Assembly: GCA_900769905.1 (NCBI GenBank) | Contig: CAAGIL010000211.1 | Coordinates: 1-11,403, forward strand | Direction: 5' to 3' | DNA length: 11,403 nt | DNA from: Rikenellaceae bacterium | GTDB taxonomy: Bacteria; Bacteroidota; Bacteroidia; Bacteroidales; UBA932 | Notes under the pieces: model-generated | The model's database searches: none | What the model saw: only the letters and a program-made list of their open reading frames with translations | Told to the model about the DNA's origin: nothing | Made by a program: the position numbers and the translations under genes | In this document: positions 7,484 to 11,403 of the stretch, piece by piece | Layout: each line of letters begins with the position of its first letter | How positions within the stretch are numbered: the stretch's first letter is position 1

Positions 7484-9886
7484 ATGAAACATAAATCATT
7501 GTTTTCACTCGCACTTGCCTGCCTGACCATACTGGCTTCCTGCGTCAAGGAGGACCAGCTCTCCACCGAGCAGTTCAGCGACACGCAAGTCAGGTTCTCC
7601 GCTTTCGCCCCTAACCCGGTGGCCAGAGGAGGCGCACTCAGGATTATGGGTAGCAACCTCCAGAAGGTCAGCGAGGTAGTAATCCCGGGCGTGGATCCTA
7701 TCAAGGACATCGAAGTCATCTCCGAAGGCAAGATTTCCGAGATTCGCGTCATCGTCCCTGTTGACGGACCGGAGGTCGGCCTGGTGTCAGTCGTTGCCGA
7801 CAATGTAAAGTACACCAGCAAGACCGAGCTCAGCTATTCCGAGCCTATTGAATTCACAGGCTTCTCTCCGCTTGAGGCTATGCCTGGCGACATAATCACC
7901 GTCAAGGGTGACTATATGAACAACATACGCCAGATCACCTTCGCAGGCGGCACTGTTGTCACCGAATTCGAGAAGCAGAGCCGTTACGAGCTCCAGGTAT
8001 GCGTACCTCCTACCGCTGTCAGCGGCAAGATCATACTCGGAGACGTGGATGAGAACAACAATCCTGACGGACTCGTTTCCAACCTCTTCTACTCCGAGGA
8101 AGAACTCACAATCGGGGACCCTACTATCAAGGCCGGAGAGATCGGTCTCATCAAAGCCGGCTCCGAGGTGCTTGTGGAAGGCGAGTACCTGAACATGATC
8201 AAGAGCATCAGCTTCGGCGAGGTGGGAGCAGAATTCAGCGTAAGCGAGGATGCGACCAGCCTCAGCACCACCCTTCCCGAGACCGCAGTCGATGCAACTC
8301 TCACCCTCACCAGCTACGCAGGCAAGACCTTCGAGTACGCAGCCTACAGCACCGTGGTTCCTACAGAACTCGCAGTGAGCGCAGAGCGCTACAAGGCCGG
8401 TGACGCAGTTACCGTGAGCGGCAAGGACCTTGACCTCGTAACCTCGGCAAACCTTTCAGGCGTTTCCGTGGACTATGTCTATGACGCAGAGAGCTCATCC
8501 CTCTCATTCAATATCCCGGCAACGTCCGCAAACGGCCCGGTCAACCTCGGCCTCGCAAACGGCAAGAGCGTTTCCACCGATGAGCTTACCCTCGTAGTCC
8601 CTGTCATCAGCAGCCTTTCTCCTCTGTCCATATACGCAGGTGACGGCAACATCACCGTCAGCGGTACCGACCTTGACCTCGTGGTTTCCGCCACCCTCGG
8701 CGGCAGCCCTGTCGAGATTGCCGAGGGCGCAAGCGACACTCAGCTTGAGCTCATCACCACCGCCACCAGCGTGGGAGGAAAGGTAGCCCTTACCCTGGAG
8801 AACGGCGTGGTTGTGGAATCCGAGCAGAGCATCGAGATACAGTACCACGCACTCGTGGTCGTATCCGAAATGCCTGCCGCCCAGCATATAGGCGAAGAGG
8901 TTGTGCTCAAGGGTACCAACTTCGACCTTGTGGAGAACGTATTCGTGGGCGATGCAAAGGTCACCAGGTACCTTGCCCGCACTGCCGAAGAGCTCCGCTT
9001 CCTTATGCCATACAACAAGATCGGCTCTTACCAGATCCGCTTCCAGCTCTTCAGCGGCGACGTGGAGACCCTGGCCACCCCTATCGAGGTGCAGCTTGAG
9101 AGGAGCTTCACTACAGCCTGGGAAGGCAACACCACCATCAGTTGGGGCGACGGTGGCAGAGTGGCAGTTCCGCTCAAGGCCTTCGAAGGCGTAGAGCCGG
9201 GAGCAAAGCTCCGTCTGCACTACAGCCAGTTCGACCAGAAATGGGCTCAGGCTCAGATCAACAACGGCTCCTGGGCTCCGCTCAGTTTCCCTGAGGTCTC
9301 CGGCACCCTCGTTCCTACCGATATCTACGGATGGTTCGCTGACGGCATCCTTGACCGCATCACCGACCTTACCCTCACTGCCGAGGTTCTTGACAACATC
9401 AGGAGCAACGCCGGTGATTTCGAGGGAGTTCAGTGCGGAATCATCATCCAGGGCCAGGACCTCCTCTTCACCAAGGTTGAAATCGTGGGCGAAATCTCCC
9501 AGGAGATCACCCTCTGGGAAGGCGAAATGATTGCTGACAACTGGGGAAATCAGCCTACCTTCGGAAATGACACCGCTCCTGAGTTCACCGAGAACGGAGT
9601 AAGCGTAGGACAGACCATCTATTTCTACATCACTCCTCTCGATCCGGCCTGGAAGCTTCAGATCGTAGAAGGCCACTGGGGCCCTACCTATGCATCCATC
9701 TGCTCAATTGGCAATGACACCGAGGGCGGCAAGTTCACGGAATACGACCTTGAGGCCAACGGAGGCAAATTCGGGCTCAAAATTACCCAGGAGATTTATG
9801 ATGCTGCTTTGACTCAGCAGTGGTGGGGCGGCATCTTCCTCTTCAATGGAGACAAAACAAAGATTACCAAGATTACTGTTCTCTAA
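7484..9886 (+). CDS. Large surface lipoprotein with six IPT-like repeats and two C-terminal beta-sandwich-like domains
   Basis: Probable second surface glycan-binding protein, 800 residues. Type II signal peptide with lipobox ILASC, lipidated Cys20 followed by V-K-E-D, consistent with surface export. Six IPT/TIG-like Ig repeats run from about 37 to 538 (starts near 37, 122, 208, 294, 373, 455), each with a core like V-x-G-x-x-L/Y-x-x-V/I (MGSNLQKV, KGDYMNNI, VEGEYLNMI, VSGKDLDLV, VSGTDLDLV, LKGTNFDLV). Two related C-terminal domains follow at about 541-668 and 674-800, sharing a WEG start, a Trp-containing central strand (SQFDQKWAQAQ and TPLDPAWKLQI), a following GSWAP/GHWGP turn and a closing hydrophobic strand (TKVEIV and TKITVL). 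IPT arrays are known as stalks that project binding domains from the cell. A fair AAAAGGAAG ribosome site lies 8 bases before ATG 7484. I cannot name the C-terminal family, and the ligand is inferred from the locus. Confidence 0.85.
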   Translation: MKHKSLFSLALACLTILASCVKEDQLSTEQFSDTQVRFSAFAPNPVARGGALRIMGSNLQKVSEVVIPGVDPIKDIEVISEGKISEIRVIVPVDGPEVGLVSVVADNVKYTSKTELSYSEPIEFTGFSPLEAMPGDIITVKGDYMNNIRQITFAGGTVVTEFEKQSRYELQVCVPPTAVSGKIILGDVDENNNPDGLVSNLFYSEEELTIGDPTIKAGEIGLIKAGSEVLVEGEYLNMIKSISFGEVGAEFSVSEDATSLSTTLPETAVDATLTLTSYAGKTFEYAAYSTVVPTELAVSAERYKAGDAVTVSGKDLDLVTSANLSGVSVDYVYDAESSSLSFNIPATSANGPVNLGLANGKSVSTDELTLVVPVISSLSPLSIYAGDGNITVSGTDLDLVVSATLGGSPVEIAEGASDTQLELITTATSVGGKVALTLENGVVVESEQSIEIQYHALVVVSEMPAAQHIGEEVVLKGTNFDLVENVFVGDAKVTRYLARTAEELRFLMPYNKIGSYQIRFQLFSGDVETLATPIEVQLERSFTTAWEGNTTISWGDGGRVAVPLKAFEGVEPGAKLRLHYSQFDQKWAQAQINNGSWAPLSFPEVSGTLVPTDIYGWFADGILDRITDLTLTAEVLDNIRSNAGDFEGVQCGIIIQGQDLLFTKVEIVGEISQEITLWEGEMIADNWGNQPTFGNDTAPEFTENGVSVGQTIYFYITPLDPAWKLQIVEGHWGPTYASICSIGNDTEGGKFTEYDLEANGGKFGLKITQEIYDAALTQQWWGGIFLFNGDKTKITKITVL
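7592..9097 (+). repeat. Array of six IPT/TIG-like repeats (coding)
   Basis: Six Ig-like units of about 80-90 codons lie in tandem in the 800-residue surface protein. Aligning the V-x-G-x-x-L core gives spacings of roughly 86, 91, 80, 81 and 83 residues. Repeats four and five are the closest pair: both read SG-x-DLDLV, share the 14-base string GACCTTGACCTCGT at 8426-8439 and 8669-8682, and are offset by exactly 243 bases (81 codons). Repeat boundaries are by eye. Confidence 0.75.
9104..9883 (+). repeat. Tandem duplicated C-terminal domain (coding)
   Basis: Two homologous domains of about 127 residues, encoded at about 9104-9487 and 9503-9883, end the 800-residue protein. Shared landmarks in order: WEG (Trp546, Trp678); a Trp eight to nine residues later (Trp554, Trp687); a G-containing turn then a strand with Trp587 or Trp723; Trp597 or Trp732 in GSWAP or GHWGP; and a last strand TKVEIV or TKITVL. 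The two copies are strongly diverged in DNA, so the duplication is old. The aromatic residues suggest carbohydrate binding, but this is inference. Confidence 0.7.
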
Positions 9887-9894
9887 TATTTTTT

Positions 9895-9920
9895 CCGGGC
9901 GGGCCTGACCGCCCACCCGG
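9895..9920 (+). promoter_or_regulatory. GC-rich intercistronic hairpin before the GH26 gene
   Basis: A stem of ten base pairs with one C/A mismatch (left arm CCGGGCGGGC at 9895-9904, right arm GCCCACCCGG at 9911-9920) encloses a six-base loop CTGACC. A second fold with a perfect six-pair stem (GGGCGG/CCGCCC) is possible. The T-run TATTTTTT lies before the stem (9887-9894) and no T-run follows, so it is not a standard intrinsic terminator on the plus strand. It sits in the longest gap of the operon, 9 bases after the preceding stop and 18 bases before the GH26 start, where it could protect or delimit a processed transcript or tune expression of the enzyme genes. Confidence 0.6.
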
Positions 9921-9938
9921 GAACCAATTGATAATAAC

Positions 9939-11390
9939 ATGAGTTTAAAGCATTTTCTTATATTGTTGGCAGGGGCCTCCATACTCGCAGTTTCCTGCGG
10001 AGAGGATCCCGCGGAACCGCCCCAGCCGCAGGCAGACGCTCCCAAACTGGTATCCACACTGCCGGCGGCAGGAGTGAGTGCCGAAATCAAAAGCGGGAAA
10101 TACACGGTGGAACTTACTTTCGACCAGAGTGTCATCTGCCCTCAGGCCAAGAGGCAGGAAATAAGCATTGCACCCTCTACGGCCCAGATTTCTGAAATAA
10201 GTGCGCTTGACCGCAAGATCAGTTTCAGCCTCAGTGGCCTGGAATATTCTTCAGAATACAAGCTGAGCATTCCTAAAGGATGCATCACCGGCTACAAGGA
10301 CAATATTGCAGAGGCTCTGGAATTCTCCTTCACCACAGCCGAAGACCCGAGGCAGACCGTGGCCATCAACCCGGACAAGGCCCTCAGCAACCCTGCCCCT
10401 TCCGCAAACGCGAAGAAACTCTACGAAAGCCTGCTGTCCATCTACGGCGAGCATTCCCTTTCCGGAACGATGGGAGGCACGGCCTGGGAAACCAGCTGCG
10501 CCGATTACATCCGGGAGCAGACAGGCATATACCCTGCTATAGTCGGCTTCGACTACCTCTTCAACAACTGGCCGCCTAAGTACTGGGACGGCTGCCCTGA
10601 CTACAACGACATCTCGGTCATCCGGGATGCCTGGAAAAAGGGCAATGTCATTCAGATAGGCTGGCACTGGTGTATGCCTACCGCAGAAGGGATTACGGAT
10701 CCGAACAAATACAACTACAGCAACGCGGTCAAGGCAGAGCGTGCAGTTACCGAAGGCACCTGGGAGAACGCTGAAATGAAGAAGCAGGTGGCGCAGATAG
10801 CATCATTCCTGCAGCTGCTCCAGAAGGAGGACATCCCGGTGCTCTGGCGTCCTCTCCACGAAGCTGCCGGAGACTACAAATGGGGTGCCTGGTTCTGGTG
10901 GGGCAACGGCGGCAGTGAAGTATGCAAGAAGCTCTGGCGCTACATGTACGACTGCTTCACGAATGAATACGGGCTGAACAACCTGATTTGGGTATGGACC
11001 GCCCAGACACCTTATGAGGGCAAGCTTGCCGATGTCAGCTATCTGAAGGAGTGGTATCCGGGAGACGACTGCGTGGACATCGTGGGTGCGGACCTCTACC
11101 TTGCCAAAGGGGCAGGCAGCGTGGACCAGTTCAACCTGGTCAACCTGTCCGTGGACGGAAAGAAGATGGTTGCACTTTCCGAGTTCGGCAACCTGCCTGA
11201 TTTGGACGACTGTCACGAAAACGCCGCCCTCTGGCTCTACTATATGAACTGGTGCGCCTTCGACGAAAACGGGAATCCGGCACTTTACAGCAAGAAGTCC
11301 GACGGCACATACAACTGGAACAACAGCGCCGAAGACTGGAAAAAGACATTACAGAATACATTGACCATTAATAGAGGAGAATTGAAATGA
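9939..11390 (+). CDS. GH26 endo-beta-1,4-mannanase lipoprotein with N-terminal Ig-like domain
   Basis: Retaining family GH26 enzyme, probably an endo-beta-1,4-mannanase at the cell surface. The 483 residues start with a type II signal peptide, lipobox LAVSC, lipidated Cys20 followed by G-E-D, consistent with surface export, then a short Pro-rich linker (PAEPPQPQ). Residues about 35-134 form an SbsA/Big_5-like Ig domain (PKLVSTLPAAG, VELTFDQSV, YKLSIPKGCITG, LEFSFTTAED). The catalytic domain spans about 152-478: GWHW at 241-244, acid/base Glu308 in WRPLHEAAG, the mannanase-like WFWWG at 318-322, IVGADLY at 381-387 and nucleophile Glu415 in ALSEFG. All expected catalytic residues are present. 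It contains ten Cys beyond the lipidated one. ATG 9939 directly starts the signal peptide; no good ribosome site precedes it. The stop overlaps the next start by four bases. Mannan rather than lichenan or xylan is judged from motifs and the GH5 gene. Confidence 0.93.
   Translation: MSLKHFLILLAGASILAVSCGEDPAEPPQPQADAPKLVSTLPAAGVSAEIKSGKYTVELTFDQSVICPQAKRQEISIAPSTAQISEISALDRKISFSLSGLEYSSEYKLSIPKGCITGYKDNIAEALEFSFTTAEDPRQTVAINPDKALSNPAPSANAKKLYESLLSIYGEHSLSGTMGGTAWETSCADYIREQTGIYPAIVGFDYLFNNWPPKYWDGCPDYNDISVIRDAWKKGNVIQIGWHWCMPTAEGITDPNKYNYSNAVKAERAVTEGTWENAEMKKQVAQIASFLQLLQKEDIPVLWRPLHEAAGDYKWGAWFWWGNGGSEVCKKLWRYMYDCFTNEYGLNNLIWVWTAQTPYEGKLADVSYLKEWYPGDDCVDIVGADLYLAKGAGSVDQFNLVNLSVDGKKMVALSEFGNLPDLDDCHENAALWLYYMNWCAFDENGNPALYSKKSDGTYNWNNSAEDWKKTLQNTLTINRGELK
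11373..11380 (+). promoter_or_regulatory. Shine-Dalgarno-like site for the last gene
   Basis: AGAGGAGA lies six bases before the ATG at 11387, inside the 3' end of the GH26 gene. It is the strongest purine ribosome-site match before any start in the window and supports that ATG as a real start coupled to GH26 translation. Confidence 0.6.
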
Positions 11391-11403
11391 AACGACTGCT
11401 AAC
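11387..11403 (+). CDS. Start of a further gene, cut by the right edge
   Basis: ATG at 11387 overlaps the GH26 stop in an ATGA arrangement and is preceded by a good ribosome site. Only five full codons are present (M-K-R-L-L), which resemble the beginning of a signal peptide. In mannan PULs the next gene is often another glycoside hydrolase, but nothing in these bases shows the product. Confidence 0.65.

Noticed and set aside
8504..9676. Long minus-strand open frame of 390 codons opposite the 800-residue gene
   Set aside because: It lies wholly antisense to a gene with clear signal peptide and domains, its translation has no recognisable motif, and strong codon bias in the plus-strand gene readily leaves the opposite strand open.
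9887..9920. Hairpin after the 800-residue gene as an intrinsic terminator
   Set aside because: The T-run precedes rather than follows the stem on the plus strand, and on the minus strand the stem is followed by A residues, so neither direction fits.

Overview
The window is a same-strand run of six genes plus the first codons of a seventh, and it reads as one polysaccharide utilization locus (PUL) of a Bacteroidota bacterium, most likely a member of the Bacteroidales. The evidence is a SusC-like/SusD-like pair, several type II signal peptides, IPT/TIG-domain surface proteins, and mostly weak Shine-Dalgarno signals. The DNA is moderately GC-rich (mid-50s percent by eye). No species can be named from this sequence alone.

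Layout, left to right: the 3' part of a family GH5 subfamily 7-type beta-mannanase (1-1112, cut by the left edge); a SusC-like TonB-dependent outer-membrane transporter (1135-4362); a SusD-like glycan-binding lipoprotein (4374-6170); a 426-residue surface glycan-binding lipoprotein with two IPT-like domains and a Trp/Cys-rich C-terminal domain (6183-7463); an 800-residue lipoprotein with six IPT-like repeats and a duplicated C-terminal beta-sandwich-like domain (7484-9886); a GH26 beta-mannanase lipoprotein with an N-terminal Ig-like domain (9939-11390); and the start of another gene (11387 onward) overlapping the GH26 stop. Gaps are 22, 11, 12, 20 and 52 bases, then a 4-base overlap, so a single operon is likely. 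No promoter, terminator, RNA gene, mobile element or CRISPR was seen. The only notable non-coding structure is a GC-rich hairpin in the 52-base gap before the GH26 gene.

Inferred working model: GH26 on the cell surface cuts a beta-1,4-mannan (galactomannan or glucomannan), the two IPT-type proteins and SusD hold the polymer and fragments, SusC imports the oligosaccharides using TonB energy, and the GH5 enzyme cuts either outside or in the periplasm (its N-terminus, which would show where, is missing). The mannan assignment rests on GH5_7-like and GH26 mannanase-like active-site motifs in two unrelated enzymes of the same operon. The most unusual component is the 800-residue multi-repeat surface protein.
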